From contig NZ_MRTH01000019.1 in NCBI RefSeq assembly GCF_001956045.1, forward strand, positions 88,030-152,029: 64,000 nucleotides of DNA. Direction: 5' to 3'. The notes below the pieces were generated by a model. The model did no database searches. It was not told where the DNA came from and was given only the letters and a program-made list of their open reading frames with translations. Source of the DNA: Paenibacillus sp. FSL H7-0331 (GTDB lineage Bacteria; Bacillota; Bacilli; Paenibacillales; NBRC-103111). Shown in pieces: positions 32,716 to 41,581 of this stretch. The position numbers and the translations under genes were made by a program. How positions within the stretch are numbered: the stretch's first letter is position 1; each line of letters starts with the position of its first letter.

Positions 32716-34452
32716 ATGCGTTTTCCAATAAAAAAATTTTTCTCTTATTACAAACCTTATATAAAATTATTTATTGCTGTATTGGCCTGTACCTTTATCG
32801 TATCTGCTGTGAGCTTGGTGTTTCCGCTGCTGGTGCAGCACATTACGAAAAATATTTTAGCAGGAGACCTGTCCGCTGCGCTGGGTAAAGTGTATGGGAT
32901 TGGCGGGCTCATGATTGTTATGGTCGCGATCCAGAATATCGGAAACTATTTTGTGGATTATAAAGGGCATGAAGTCGGAGCTCGTATGGAAAGTGATATG
33001 CGCAGCGAGCTGTTCTCACATATGCAATCCTTATCCTATGACTTTTACGATAAGGAAAAGACAGGGAAGCTTATGTCACGCATAACCAACGATCTCTTGC
33101 TGCTCTCCGAACTGTACCACCATGGCCCGGAAGACTACGTTAAATACCTCGTACGCTTTATTGGAGCATTTGTAATTTTGTTCTCTATCAATGCCTCTTT
33201 AACGATTGCGGTATTCTGTTTTTTTCCACTACTCGGAGTCTTATCCTTGTATTTCAATAAGAAATTGAACAAAGCATTAAGAAGGAACAAAGAGCGAATC
33301 GGGGACGTTAACGCGCAGGTAGAGGATAGTCTGTCAGGAATCCGTGTAGTCAAATCATTCGCCAACGAGCACATAGAGATCGATAAGTTTAACCGTGAAA
33401 ATTATCGTTTCCTCGATAGCCGTAAGCAAACGTATAAGGCAGAAGCGTACTTTTTCAATGGTGTCGAAACGATTATTCAACTGATTACGATTACGGTGAT
33501 CATCTTTGGAAGTGCCAGTATTGTTGGCAGCATGTTGGAAATAGCAGATTTGATCACGTTTCTTCTTTATATCAGCTTTATGGTTGAACCTATTCAACGG
33601 CTGACGCATATGAGCACACAGCTGCAAGAAGGAATCACAGGCTTCCAGCGTTTTATGGAAATGATGAGCCTGAAGCCGACGATCGATAACAAACCGAATG
33701 CTTTGATGCTACGAGAGGTTCGTGGGGAGATTGAGTTCAAGCAAGTATCCTTCCGATACGAGGATCATTTAAATTATGTACTGGCAAATCTGTCACTTCG
33801 TGTGCAGTCGGGAGAGTACGTTGCGTTAGTAGGTCCGTCCGGCGCGGGAAAAACGACATTTTGCTCGCTCATTCCTCGTTTCTATGAAGCAACCAGTGGT
33901 GAGGTGCTGCTGGACGGGATCAATGTCAGGAATATCGATCTACGATCTTTAAGAAATCATATCGGCATTGTACAGCAAGAGGTGTACCTTTTTGCAGGAA
34001 CGGTTATGGAAAATATCCGTTACGGAAAACCATCTGCGAACGATGATGATATTATTACAGCTGCTAAGCACGCCAACGCCCATGACTTTATCATGAACTT
34101 GCCTAACGGCTATCACTCCGAGATCGGACAACGTGGCGTCAAGCTGTCTGGTGGTCAAAAGCAGCGGCTAAGTATTGCTCGTGTATTTTTGAAAAACCCT
34201 CCTGTTCTCATCTTGGATGAAGCAACGAGTGCACTGGATAACGAGAGCGAGAGTATTGTCAAGGAATCGCTGGAATCATTAGCAAAAGGGCGTACAACGC
34301 TTGTCATTGCCCATCGCCTGTCCACGATTCGCAATGCTCAACGAATTGTTGTATTGACGGAAGACGGAATAGCGGAACAAGGTACGCATGATTCGCTGCT
34401 TGCTGGCGATGGCGTATATGCACAATTGTATGCCAAGCAGTTTGAATTATAA
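32716..34452 (+). CDS. ABC exporter half-transporter (MsbA/BmrA-like)
   Basis: A 578-residue TMD-NBD fusion. Residues ~1-320 hold six transmembrane helices with the KTGKLMSRITNDL coupling segment. The NBD has Walker A GPSGAGKTT, signature LSGGQKQR, Walker B VLILDEATSALD and the switch His in VIAHRLSTIR. It probably acts as a homodimer exporting drugs, lipids or peptides. A leader ORF and a hairpin over its ribosome binding site suggest induction by a translation-blocking compound. It is monocistronic, with a terminator after it. Confidence 0.9.
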   Translation: MRFPIKKFFSYYKPYIKLFIAVLACTFIVSAVSLVFPLLVQHITKNILAGDLSAALGKVYGIGGLMIVMVAIQNIGNYFVDYKGHEVGARMESDMRSELFSHMQSLSYDFYDKEKTGKLMSRITNDLLLLSELYHHGPEDYVKYLVRFIGAFVILFSINASLTIAVFCFFPLLGVLSLYFNKKLNKALRRNKERIGDVNAQVEDSLSGIRVVKSFANEHIEIDKFNRENYRFLDSRKQTYKAEAYFFNGVETIIQLITITVIIFGSASIVGSMLEIADLITFLLYISFMVEPIQRLTHMSTQLQEGITGFQRFMEMMSLKPTIDNKPNALMLREVRGEIEFKQVSFRYEDHLNYVLANLSLRVQSGEYVALVGPSGAGKTTFCSLIPRFYEATSGEVLLDGINVRNIDLRSLRNHIGIVQQEVYLFAGTVMENIRYGKPSANDDDIITAAKHANAHDFIMNLPNGYHSEIGQRGVKLSGGQKQRLSIARVFLKNPPVLILDEATSALDNESESIVKESLESLAKGRTTLVIAHRLSTIRNAQRIVVLTEDGIAEQGTHDSLLAGDGVYAQLYAKQFEL

Positions 34453-34470
34453 GCATAAGCTCTTACGTTA

Positions 34471-34510
34471 AAAATCGGCCTTCCCTTCACGAATAGGGAG
34501 CCGATTTTTT
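34471..34510 (+). terminator. Terminator of the ABC exporter gene
   Basis: AAAATCGGC (34471-34479) pairs with GCCGATTTTTT (34500-34510), with inner TTCCCT/AGGGA pairing. Confidence 0.9.
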
Positions 34511-34552
34511 GCGCTGATATAAGCTGTTCTTGTGTTATAAGATTGTAAATTT

Positions 34553-34564
34553 GGACAAATGTCC
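34553..34564. promoter_or_regulatory. Small palindrome upstream of the Crp/Fnr gene
   Basis: GGACA-AA-TGTCC is a perfect palindrome in an A+T-rich promoter-like stretch ~170 bp before the regulator. It could be its own operator, but Crp/Fnr sites are usually more widely spaced. Confidence 0.3.
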
Positions 34565-34732
34565 TTTAATAGAGGCAGCCTTCGTTGTTTAATGGAATTG
34601 CAAGGTATTCACATGCGTCGAGTTAACGGAGGTGAGGCAGACAAAATGGGATGAAGTCAAGGTGCTAAGCAGCATAGTCCCATCCGATATTGGCACAATA
34701 TTGAAAAGACACTGATATGAGGGGGTTTGATA

Positions 34733-35437
34733 GTGGACGAGTCTATGATCCGCGGCCTGATGCGCAAACACAGCTGGCTGAACGACATGCTTGGCAGCAT
34801 GCCGTCAGATTTGTTTGCCCAGTGGGAAATTCGCCGCTATCAACCTAACGACATGGTGTGCGATCAGGGAGGGCTGGCAGACTATTTTTGTATCGTGCTT
34901 GAAGGTGAATTCAAGGTAGAGCATGTGTTGGGTGACGGGCACTTGCTGATTATTGCTTATTTATATCCGGGGCAGTTGATCAGCGATATTGAGATCGCCT
35001 TGGGAAGGCCGTATGTATGCCGGATTACGGCCGTGAATAAAGCTGCGGTGCTTAGGATAAAGGAAGATGTTTACCGCAAATGGATTACGACCGACATTCA
35101 CTTTTTGTTGTATCTGACCGCCCAGCTCTCTGGCAAGCTCTACGCGTCTGCACAGAAATCGATTGACCAGGTGTCGATGTCGCTGCGTCATAAGCTGATC
35201 CGTCATTTGTACAGACAGGTTGAGCATTACGATTTTAACGAGCATGTCGCGTTTATTACTTCCCTGTCGCGGGAGGATATTGCCTCTCAGTGGGGCGTTA
35301 CGGTGCGCAGCATTAACCGGATTCTGAAGGAGCTCAAGGATCGTCGAATCATTTTCGTGAAAAAAGATCAGATCATTTTCAACGAATGGAGCCGCTATAT
35401 GATGGAAAAAGAATTAAGCGAGCTTGAGAATATTTAA
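34733..35437 (+). CDS. Crp/Fnr-family transcriptional regulator
   Basis: A 234-residue protein with an N-terminal cyclic-nucleotide-binding-type beta barrel (MVCDQGGLADYFCIVLEGEFKV, PGQLISDIEIALGRP), a long dimerisation helix and a C-terminal winged helix (SLSREDIASQWGVTVRSINRILKELKDRRII). There is no N-terminal Cys cluster, so it is not an oxygen-sensing Fnr. GTG 34733 fits the GAGGGGG site better than TTG 34727. It begins the ECF transporter operon: the next ATG is 20 bases after its stop. It probably controls uptake of the transported compound, with that compound or a metabolite as effector (inference). Confidence 0.85.
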   Translation: MDESMIRGLMRKHSWLNDMLGSMPSDLFAQWEIRRYQPNDMVCDQGGLADYFCIVLEGEFKVEHVLGDGHLLIIAYLYPGQLISDIEIALGRPYVCRITAVNKAAVLRIKEDVYRKWITTDIHFLLYLTAQLSGKLYASAQKSIDQVSMSLRHKLIRHLYRQVEHYDFNEHVAFITSLSREDIASQWGVTVRSINRILKELKDRRIIFVKKDQIIFNEWSRYMMEKELSELENI

Positions 35438-35457
35438 CTATGAGGAGCGATTATACA

Positions 35458-36051
35458 ATGGCACAAATGCCAACGGCAATGAAAAGCGGCTTGGAGCAAA
35501 AAGGCGTAACGGCTCGTCACATCGTAGCGATTGTCATCAGTGCGTTAATTTTTGGAGCGACCATTTATATATCACGCTACTTCCCAATTAAAATCGGTAC
35601 AGTCCAAGCGATTTATCCAGCAGCCGTATTTGCCCCGTTGTTCGGCGTATGGTTCGGAGTCTGGGGATCTTCTGGACTGGTCGTCGGCAATATGCTGTCC
35701 ATGCTCGCAGTCGGTATGAACCCGGCTGTCTATCCGCTTGCTTTGCTGGCACAATTTATGATGGGTTTTGTACCGGGTATTGCGTACCGCAAGGTGAAGT
35801 TCGAAAGCGTCATGGACCGGATATATTTTATAGTTATGGTGACTATCGGTATGGTGGCTGCTACGGTATTGGTGGTGCTCAATCTTATCATTTTCCAAAA
35901 AGTTCCTGCTAATATTGCTTGGGGAACGGTTTGGGCCTGGATGCAGGTCAGTAACACGCTTACCGCTGCAGTGATTAGTCCGTTGTTATTCGCATGGATG
36001 TCTGATTATATGAATAAATCCGGTTTGTTTTTCAAACGCTTTTGGGGTTAA
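35458..36051 (+). CDS. ECF transporter S component (substrate-binding membrane protein)
   Basis: A 197-residue membrane protein with about six helices, typical of S components. The N-terminal helix region (HIVAIVISALIFGATIYI) and the Gly-rich helices around AVFAPLFGVWFGVWGSSGLVVGN match the general plan of this group. ATG 35458 follows GAGGAGCG. It is followed directly by genes for the T component and the fused ATPase, so this is a dedicated transporter. I cannot match the sequence to a known S family (biotin, thiamine, riboflavin, queuosine), so the ligand is open. Confidence 0.75.
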   Translation: MAQMPTAMKSGLEQKGVTARHIVAIVISALIFGATIYISRYFPIKIGTVQAIYPAAVFAPLFGVWFGVWGSSGLVVGNMLSMLAVGMNPAVYPLALLAQFMMGFVPGIAYRKVKFESVMDRIYFIVMVTIGMVAATVLVVLNLIIFQKVPANIAWGTVWAWMQVSNTLTAAVISPLLFAWMSDYMNKSGLFFKRFWG

Positions 36052-36069
36052 CAAGGAGAGAAACGTCTA

Positions 36070-36849
36070 ATGCAGCTCTATTATCCTTCTAATTCGATTA
36101 TTCACTATATGCATGGTTTCACCAAGATACTCATATTTGGATTGTTATTCACGATTATCCCTTTATTTATGGAACAGACTTTCAGCTTACTGACTGTGCT
36201 GCTCTTGTGTCTCCTGTTATTTGTGTATATCCGGCCACCTCGGATGCAGTGGATGCTGCTTGTCCCTGTCATGGTGCTTGCTGTGATGATGAGCCTGACC
36301 TACTTTTTTGCAAATATGGGCGGTGAAGTGTACGTGCAACTGGATCTGGGCTATTGGATGTTAATGATTTCTTCAGGCAATATCCAATATGCTTTAACTT
36401 TTTTCTTGAGAATGATGATTTGGTGTCTGCTGTTTTTTGTACTGTTATTTACTACGTCTTCGGAAGATCTAGTCATAGGGTTGAAAAAATTCGGTTTGCC
36501 GGAATTTGTCACCTTATCGATTTCATTGGCACTGCGGTATTGGAATCTGATGATTTTCGACGTAAAAACGGTCATGGATGCCCAGTTCTGCCGCGGGGTT
36601 GATTTTCGCTCGGGAAGCTTGCTGACACGTACGAAGCATTTTGCCAGTATTCTTGTTCCGGTACTCTTCGTGTTTTTAAAACGATTCCGAACGACCAGCT
36701 TCGCCCTTACTCTCAAAGGCGTAGGCCGATCCAACAAACGTACTTATTATTACAATCCTCGCTTGACCGCACTGGATAGGTGGGCCATCCGAATGGCTGT
36801 GCTGATCTGTGTGATCTGGTTGGTAATACGCTTGCTCTATGAACTTTAG
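36070..36849 (+). CDS. ECF transporter T component (EcfT-like)
   Basis: A 259-residue membrane protein with about five helices and a long cytoplasmic coupling region. EcfT hallmarks are PEFVTLSISLALRYWNLM and, later, FDVKTVMDAQFCRGVDFRSGS, where the Ala-Arg-Gly-type coupling motif appears as CRG. It connects the S component to the fused ATPase. The ATG follows AAGGAGAG, 18 bp after the S gene. Confidence 0.85.
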   Translation: MQLYYPSNSIIHYMHGFTKILIFGLLFTIIPLFMEQTFSLLTVLLLCLLLFVYIRPPRMQWMLLVPVMVLAVMMSLTYFFANMGGEVYVQLDLGYWMLMISSGNIQYALTFFLRMMIWCLLFFVLLFTTSSEDLVIGLKKFGLPEFVTLSISLALRYWNLMIFDVKTVMDAQFCRGVDFRSGSLLTRTKHFASILVPVLFVFLKRFRTTSFALTLKGVGRSNKRTYYYNPRLTALDRWAIRMAVLICVIWLVIRLLYEL

Positions 36850-36870
36850 TTTGATCCCAGGAGGGAAGAC

Positions 36871-38619
36871 ATGATCCAATTTCATAACTATTCATGTATG
36901 TATGCGGCCAAATCAGAACCTCTCCTGCATACGCTGAATCTTAACATCAAGCAGGGAGAATTTGTCTTTGTCACGGGGCCGAGCGGGGGCGGCAAATCGA
37001 CGTTATGTTTTTCGATCAACGGGTTGATTCCGAATGAAATGGAAGGATCGTTGTACGAGGGCAGTGTGACGGTGAACGGAATTCATGTACAGGAAACGTT
37101 TCCCTATGATCTTGTTTCAGAAGTCGGTACCGTCCTGCAGGATCCCGAATGGCAGCTTGTGAGAGGCACGGTTAAGGAAGAATTGACTTTTGCATTGGAA
37201 AATATGGGTGTACCTGTGGAGGAGATCGATCGTCGTTTGGCGGAGGTCGTGGATAAGGTTCAAATCAAGCCGATTCTGCTGCGTTCTTCGCTTGAGCTGT
37301 CGGGTGGTCAGAAGCAGAGAGTCGCCATCGCCGCATGCCTGATGATGCAGCCGAAAGTAATCGTACTCGATGAGCCAACGGCGGAGCTTGATCCCTTGGG
37401 CAAAGAGATGGTGATAGAGACTATTCGTAATCTTCACGAACAATGGGGCTATACGGTTGTATTTGTAGATCACAATCTGGATGTTTCGTTTCCCTACGCA
37501 GATCGGGTTATTGTGGTGGCAGACGGACGTATAGTCGCTGATGCTCCACCCGCGGAGCTGTACGACCAGCCGGGTATTGGGGACTGGCTGCCGATGCCGC
37601 AAGTCATAGAGATAGCTCGGAGGCTCGGCATTCGCAAAGAATTGGGAGCTTCAGGCTATGGAGATCCTCTGAATGTGGAGGAGCTGAAGGAAGAGATGGA
37701 ACGGGGGCGAACTCCCCATCGCTATCAAGCAGTTGGACCCGCTGTACAACAACAGAATAATGTCCTGTCTAGGGCCCAACCGATAATAGAGCTCAAACAA
37801 GTCATGTTTCGCTACAAGAAGCAGGAAGATGAACTGACGATCAAACCTGTTGATTTACGAATTGGCAGGGGTGAGTTTACTGCAATTATCGGGCGCAATG
37901 GAGCTGGCAAATCTACCTTGTGCAAGTTGATTACAGGACTATTGAAGCCGCAAAGCGGGGAAGTGCTTATTCATAACAAGTCTGCCACTTCCTATCGGGC
38001 TGATCAGCGAGTACGGCATGTCGGGTTCGTATTTCAAAATCCGGATTTTCAATTCGTTAGTCGTTCCGTCTATGAGGAAGTGGCCTACGGTTTGCGTGTC
38101 CAGAAAATGAACGAAGCGGAAATCGAAAAGCGGGTAAAGGACGTAACCAGGTTATTGCATATTGACAATTATTTGCAGGAGCATCCGCATTTTCTAAGCA
38201 GGGGAGAGCGGCGAAGGGTGGCTATCGCTTCTATTTTGGCATTGGAGCCGGAAGTGATTATCTTGGATGAACCAACGACGGGACTCGACTCCAAGCGATG
38301 CCGGGAGATGATGAATCATATTCGGACATTATGGGAGCAAGGCCATACGATCGTGATGCTTACTCACGACATGCGAGTAGTAGCAGATTATGTGCCGAGA
38401 ACGATCGTCATGTCAGATGGCGAAATTCATTGGGACGGACCTACCCGGCATATATTTGCCAAACGTGAGGAACTGCACCGTTACAACATTACATTACCTC
38501 CTGTTACTGAACTATCCTACGCCTTGGGATGGTCTGAACCGGCTTTGACATCCGATGAATTTATTGCCCGTGTTGAAGCTGAAAATACAGAAATAACGGC
38601 TGTTGGAGGCTTACGATGA
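36871..38619 (+). CDS. ECF transporter ATPase, fused AA' (two ABC domains)
   Basis: A 582-residue protein with two nucleotide-binding domains. Domain 1 has Walker A GPSGGGKST (near residue 38), signature LSGGQKQR and Walker B VIVLDEPTAELD. Domain 2 begins near residue 305, with GRNGAGKST, a degenerate signature LSRGERRR and VIILDEPTTGLD. Fusion replaces the usual EcfA1/EcfA2 pair. The ATG follows AGGAGGGAAGAC. Its stop overlaps the next ATG (ATGA), so the hydrolase gene is translationally coupled. Confidence 0.92.
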   Translation: MIQFHNYSCMYAAKSEPLLHTLNLNIKQGEFVFVTGPSGGGKSTLCFSINGLIPNEMEGSLYEGSVTVNGIHVQETFPYDLVSEVGTVLQDPEWQLVRGTVKEELTFALENMGVPVEEIDRRLAEVVDKVQIKPILLRSSLELSGGQKQRVAIAACLMMQPKVIVLDEPTAELDPLGKEMVIETIRNLHEQWGYTVVFVDHNLDVSFPYADRVIVVADGRIVADAPPAELYDQPGIGDWLPMPQVIEIARRLGIRKELGASGYGDPLNVEELKEEMERGRTPHRYQAVGPAVQQQNNVLSRAQPIIELKQVMFRYKKQEDELTIKPVDLRIGRGEFTAIIGRNGAGKSTLCKLITGLLKPQSGEVLIHNKSATSYRADQRVRHVGFVFQNPDFQFVSRSVYEEVAYGLRVQKMNEAEIEKRVKDVTRLLHIDNYLQEHPHFLSRGERRRVAIASILALEPEVIILDEPTTGLDSKRCREMMNHIRTLWEQGHTIVMLTHDMRVVADYVPRTIVMSDGEIHWDGPTRHIFAKREELHRYNITLPPVTELSYALGWSEPALTSDEFIARVEAENTEITAVGGLR

Positions 38620-39401
38620 ATCCTTTCAGAATCATGATGCTTGGCGTGGGGAACGGGTTTATTAAATCTACCTATCATAACAACGCGTTGATTGAGACTC
38701 AGGGAAAACTATTTTTGGTGGATTGTGGTGCTTTAGCCTGGCAAAGCCTGCACGAAATTGGGCTGGGCTTTGAAGATATTGAGGGGATTTTCATTACACA
38801 TCTTCATTATGATCATTGCGGCGGTTTGGATGAAGCAGCTCTATATGGCGCTTATGCGGCTGACAGGCGGATGAAGCTGTGGGTACCTGGCCCGCTAAAG
38901 GGCATTTTGTGGGATCATCATTTAAGAGGCACGCTGGAGAGTATGGTGGATGGAAAATTGTCTTTGGACGATTATTTTGATGTTCAATGGGTGGAGGAGG
39001 GTGAGCCTTTTTCATTTGTCTCTGTTGCTGGAGAGAGCGCAGCACCTGCTGATAACCCAAGTCATACATCGTTGACAGCTCAGTGGATGCGAACACTTCA
39101 TGTGCCGTCAAAATTCAGCTGCTCGCTGATACTGGATAACCGGTTCTTTTACAGCTCGGACATGCAGCCCGACAAGGAGCTGCTCGTCGTGTTGTTCGAA
39201 AAGGGAGTCGAAACCTTTTATCACGAAACCTGTTTTGGGCGAAATGCGGTACATTCCGCTTTTGAAGAGCTGTGCGAATATCCCGAAGACATACGCAAGC
39301 GTATGTATCTGATGCATTATGGCGAAGCTCCTGGCGGCATGACGGCATCCGACTTGCAAGGCATGCAGCTGCTGAGACAGCATGAATGGCTGACTTGGTA
39401 A
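38616..39401 (+). CDS. Metallo-beta-lactamase-fold hydrolase
   Basis: A 261-residue soluble protein of the RNase Z/phosphodiesterase-like MBL group. The zinc motif THLHYDHCGG (HxHxDH) is complete, and later His residues (FYHETCFG, LMHYGEAPGG) can complete the site. It overlaps the ECF ATPase gene by 4 bases and precedes an HD protein, so it probably processes the imported compound, for instance by opening a phosphoester or cyclic ester (inference). Confidence 0.8.
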   Translation: MNPFRIMMLGVGNGFIKSTYHNNALIETQGKLFLVDCGALAWQSLHEIGLGFEDIEGIFITHLHYDHCGGLDEAALYGAYAADRRMKLWVPGPLKGILWDHHLRGTLESMVDGKLSLDDYFDVQWVEEGEPFSFVSVAGESAAPADNPSHTSLTAQWMRTLHVPSKFSCSLILDNRFFYSSDMQPDKELLVVLFEKGVETFYHETCFGRNAVHSAFEELCEYPEDIRKRMYLMHYGEAPGGMTASDLQGMQLLRQHEWLTW

Positions 39402-39431
39402 GTATGAATGAGAGAATAAGGAGTGAGTAAG

Positions 39432-40142
39432 TTGAAACAGTCATTTCCGTTCGTTCGGATGGTATTGCCGGAATGGTTTATGTTAACGGTTTACAAGGTT
39501 TGGAGTAAAATGAATGATGATGCGACAGGGCACGATTTCCTACATGCGGTTCGTGTCATGGAGTTGGCTGATGAGATAGCCAGGCAGCTTGGAGCGGATC
39601 GTAGTATTGCGATGACAGCCGGGCTGCTGCATGATTACTACCGCAAAGAGGAAAAACAAACCGGTAGGCTTCACTATGGACTGGAAGCGATCAACGGGTT
39701 GCGATTGGAGTTTGGCCCATTGCTTATGCCTGCGCTGGAGGAAGAGCAATTCGAGCGGGTGATCGATGCGATAGCGCGTCATGAGTGGTATGGCAAGAAT
39801 AGCGAACCGGGAGGAAGCGAATTATCCCTGGATGCGCAAATTTTGCAGGATGCTGATCGGCTTGAGGCTATTGGAGCGGTTGGCGTTGCCCGTACATTCA
39901 TGTTCGGCGGCGCTCATGGACTGCCCATGGCAGAGGACGAGGCGCTACCAAAGGATGCGTGGTTTGACCCGAACATTCCCCCGAAGGGCTCAGTGTACCG
40001 GCATTTTTATGAAAAGCTGCTGCATCTTGCTGATGGTATGCATACCGTTCCCGGCCAAAAGTTAGCTGCATCGCGTCATCAATTTATTGTCTTGTTTCTT
40101 GAGCAATTTGAGGGTGAATTAGCGTTAAACTCACAGACATAG
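39432..40142 (+). CDS. HD-domain phosphohydrolase
   Basis: A 236-residue HD-superfamily protein. The motif H...HD...D appears as ATGHDFLHAVRV, AGLLHDYYRKEE and AQILQDADRLEAIGA. TTG 39432 is 8 bases from AAGGAG (39418-39423); GTG 39423 lies inside that site. It is the last gene of the Crp/ECF/MBL operon, followed by a terminator. Enzymes of this group hydrolyse nucleotides or cyclic phosphoesters, so the operon may salvage a nucleotide-like substrate (inference). Confidence 0.82.
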   Translation: MKQSFPFVRMVLPEWFMLTVYKVWSKMNDDATGHDFLHAVRVMELADEIARQLGADRSIAMTAGLLHDYYRKEEKQTGRLHYGLEAINGLRLEFGPLLMPALEEEQFERVIDAIARHEWYGKNSEPGGSELSLDAQILQDADRLEAIGAVGVARTFMFGGAHGLPMAEDEALPKDAWFDPNIPPKGSVYRHFYEKLLHLADGMHTVPGQKLAASRHQFIVLFLEQFEGELALNSQT

Positions 40143-40157
40143 TTATGACAAGGCGAT

Positions 40158-40194
40158 GCTGTCCCCAAAGTAGATACTCTACTTGTGGGGCAGC
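40158..40194. terminator. Hairpin between convergent HD and ger genes
   Basis: GCTGTCCCCAAAGTAGA and TCTACTTGTGGGGCAGC pair with few mismatches around TAC. It lacks a long U-tract on either side. Confidence 0.6.
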
Positions 40195-40227
40195 TCTGCA
40201 GGTATGCGTCAGGGCTGTGAAAAAGGG

Positions 40228-41337
40228 CTATCGGGGAGTTAATAGCTTGTTTTTTCTAAACAAATAAACAATATACAATAGCATGGGGATACCAAGCGCG
40301 CAGGTCACATCCCAAAAGATATAGTAGTCGACGACCTTATTGAAATAAACGACATTCGGTGTGACCGTAAAAGCCAAGCCGAATATGATCATGCCGGTAG
40401 GAACAGATAATGAACGGTAGTCTCGAAGCTTGAAAAATTGGGCTGTTCCGACTAAAAAAGCATACAGGTCCAGGACGCTCTTAAAATAGGTCGATATAAT
40501 CCAGTTTAATGCTAGTATGGCTTCTACCCGCTGTACAAAATTACCAATGTTAATTTTTTGTGCGGTTATATAAGTTGCATATAGATGAATGGAAGCCAAA
40601 TTGGGGCCGATCACAAGAACGGTAAGCAAAATGGTGGAGCAAATGGCCATACCTCCGAAAAATACACCAAGTAGATAATCTCTTTCTGTATGATTACTGG
40701 ATATAACTCTTGGGAATAGCATGAGTAAAGAGCACAGCTCGCAAAATGAAAACGTACAGGTATAGAAAGAGCCACGAATAGTCGGCAATATGCCTCCGCC
40801 CAATATAGGTTGGAGCCTGATCAGCTGCGCCTGGGGTATGAGCAGAATAAACAAGGACAAGAACAAGAGGAAATACAAGGGGAAAAAGGTTTCAGCTGTT
40901 CGTGCTATTGTCTCTAACCCACTTTTGACGCCCCAAACCAGAAGGATGATCAAAATGAGATGAATGGCGTTCATAGGTGTGTTTGTGAATATTTGCGTCG
41001 TCAAGAAATCTCCTGCTTCTCGTATCAAGATGGAGACAGTGGTGAGAAAATAGTATAAATAGAAGATAGAGATGATGCCTCCGATCCATTTCCCCAACAA
41101 CCGTCGATTGTATTCGATTATGGTTAGATTGGGGAATATCCGACTAAAACGGAATAAGAACCAGGCAATTGGCCATCCGATAAGAAATCCGATTCCCCCG
41201 GATAACCAGGCATCTTGTTTGGAGGCAGCAGCGGTTAGGGAGGGGAGAATCAGCAGCATATCTCCTATAATAAAGTAGATCACAAGTATGGCTAATTGTT
41301 TGGTGCTGATTCGACCATTTTCCAACATATCAACCAT
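40228..41337 (-). CDS. Spore germination permease, GerAB/GerKB family
   Basis: B subunit of a GerA-type germinant receptor, a 369-residue APC-like inner membrane protein with about ten helices that binds the germinant. Family features include ISTKQLAILVIYFIIGDMLLILPS at the start and PILGGGILPTIRGSFY in the middle. It overlaps the small D-like gene by 8 bp and is last in the A-C-D-B operon. Ligand not predictable. Confidence 0.9.
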   Translation of the reverse strand: MVDMLENGRISTKQLAILVIYFIIGDMLLILPSLTAAASKQDAWLSGGIGFLIGWPIAWFLFRFSRIFPNLTIIEYNRRLLGKWIGGIISIFYLYYFLTTVSILIREAGDFLTTQIFTNTPMNAIHLILIILLVWGVKSGLETIARTAETFFPLYFLLFLSLFILLIPQAQLIRLQPILGGGILPTIRGSFYTCTFSFCELCSLLMLFPRVISSNHTERDYLLGVFFGGMAICSTILLTVLVIGPNLASIHLYATYITAQKINIGNFVQRVEAILALNWIISTYFKSVLDLYAFLVGTAQFFKLRDYRSLSVPTGMIIFGLAFTVTPNVVYFNKVVDYYIFWDVTCALGIPMLLYIVYLFRKNKLLTPR

Positions 41338-41578
41338 CCTTTACATTGAATGTGTGCTGCATCCACTCATAAAGCGGCTTGTACATCATTTCAGGTACTC
41401 TCATTGTGCTTGGAATATGGATATCTCTTAGTGCGATTACACTGAGAATGGAGCCAATAATCAACATAAACGAATAAGCGAACGCCTCTTTTGTAAAGGA
41501 TTTTTTAATTAGAGGAGGCAGTTCAAATAGCATGGCGATCAATGCCAAGGTGACTACAATGATAATCGTAAGCAGCAT
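41330..41578 (-). CDS. Small two-TM Ger accessory protein (D subunit-like)
   Basis: An 82-residue protein with two hydrophobic segments (residues ~1-18 and ~35-52) and a polar C-terminus. It lies between the C and B genes of the ger operon, with 3-bp spacing to the first and 8-bp overlap with the second. Small two-helix proteins in this position occur in several Bacillales receptors, such as GerUD, and modulate receptor function. I assign it by context and topology. Confidence 0.7.
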   Translation of the reverse strand: MLLTIIIVVTLALIAMLFELPPLIKKSFTKEAFAYSFMLIIGSILSVIALRDIHIPSTMRVPEMMYKPLYEWMQHTFNVKDG

Positions 41579-41581
41579 TAT

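Noticed and set aside
32460..32717. Minus-strand 85-codon frame before the ABC exporter
   Set aside because: It is antisense to the leader ORF and the hairpin region, and has no ribosome binding site or protein-family likeness.
34565..34726. Possible riboswitch before the Crp/Fnr-ECF operon
   Set aside because: A GGATG/CATCC pairing and an AGGTGAGG stretch were seen, but they do not match a known class and could be chance.
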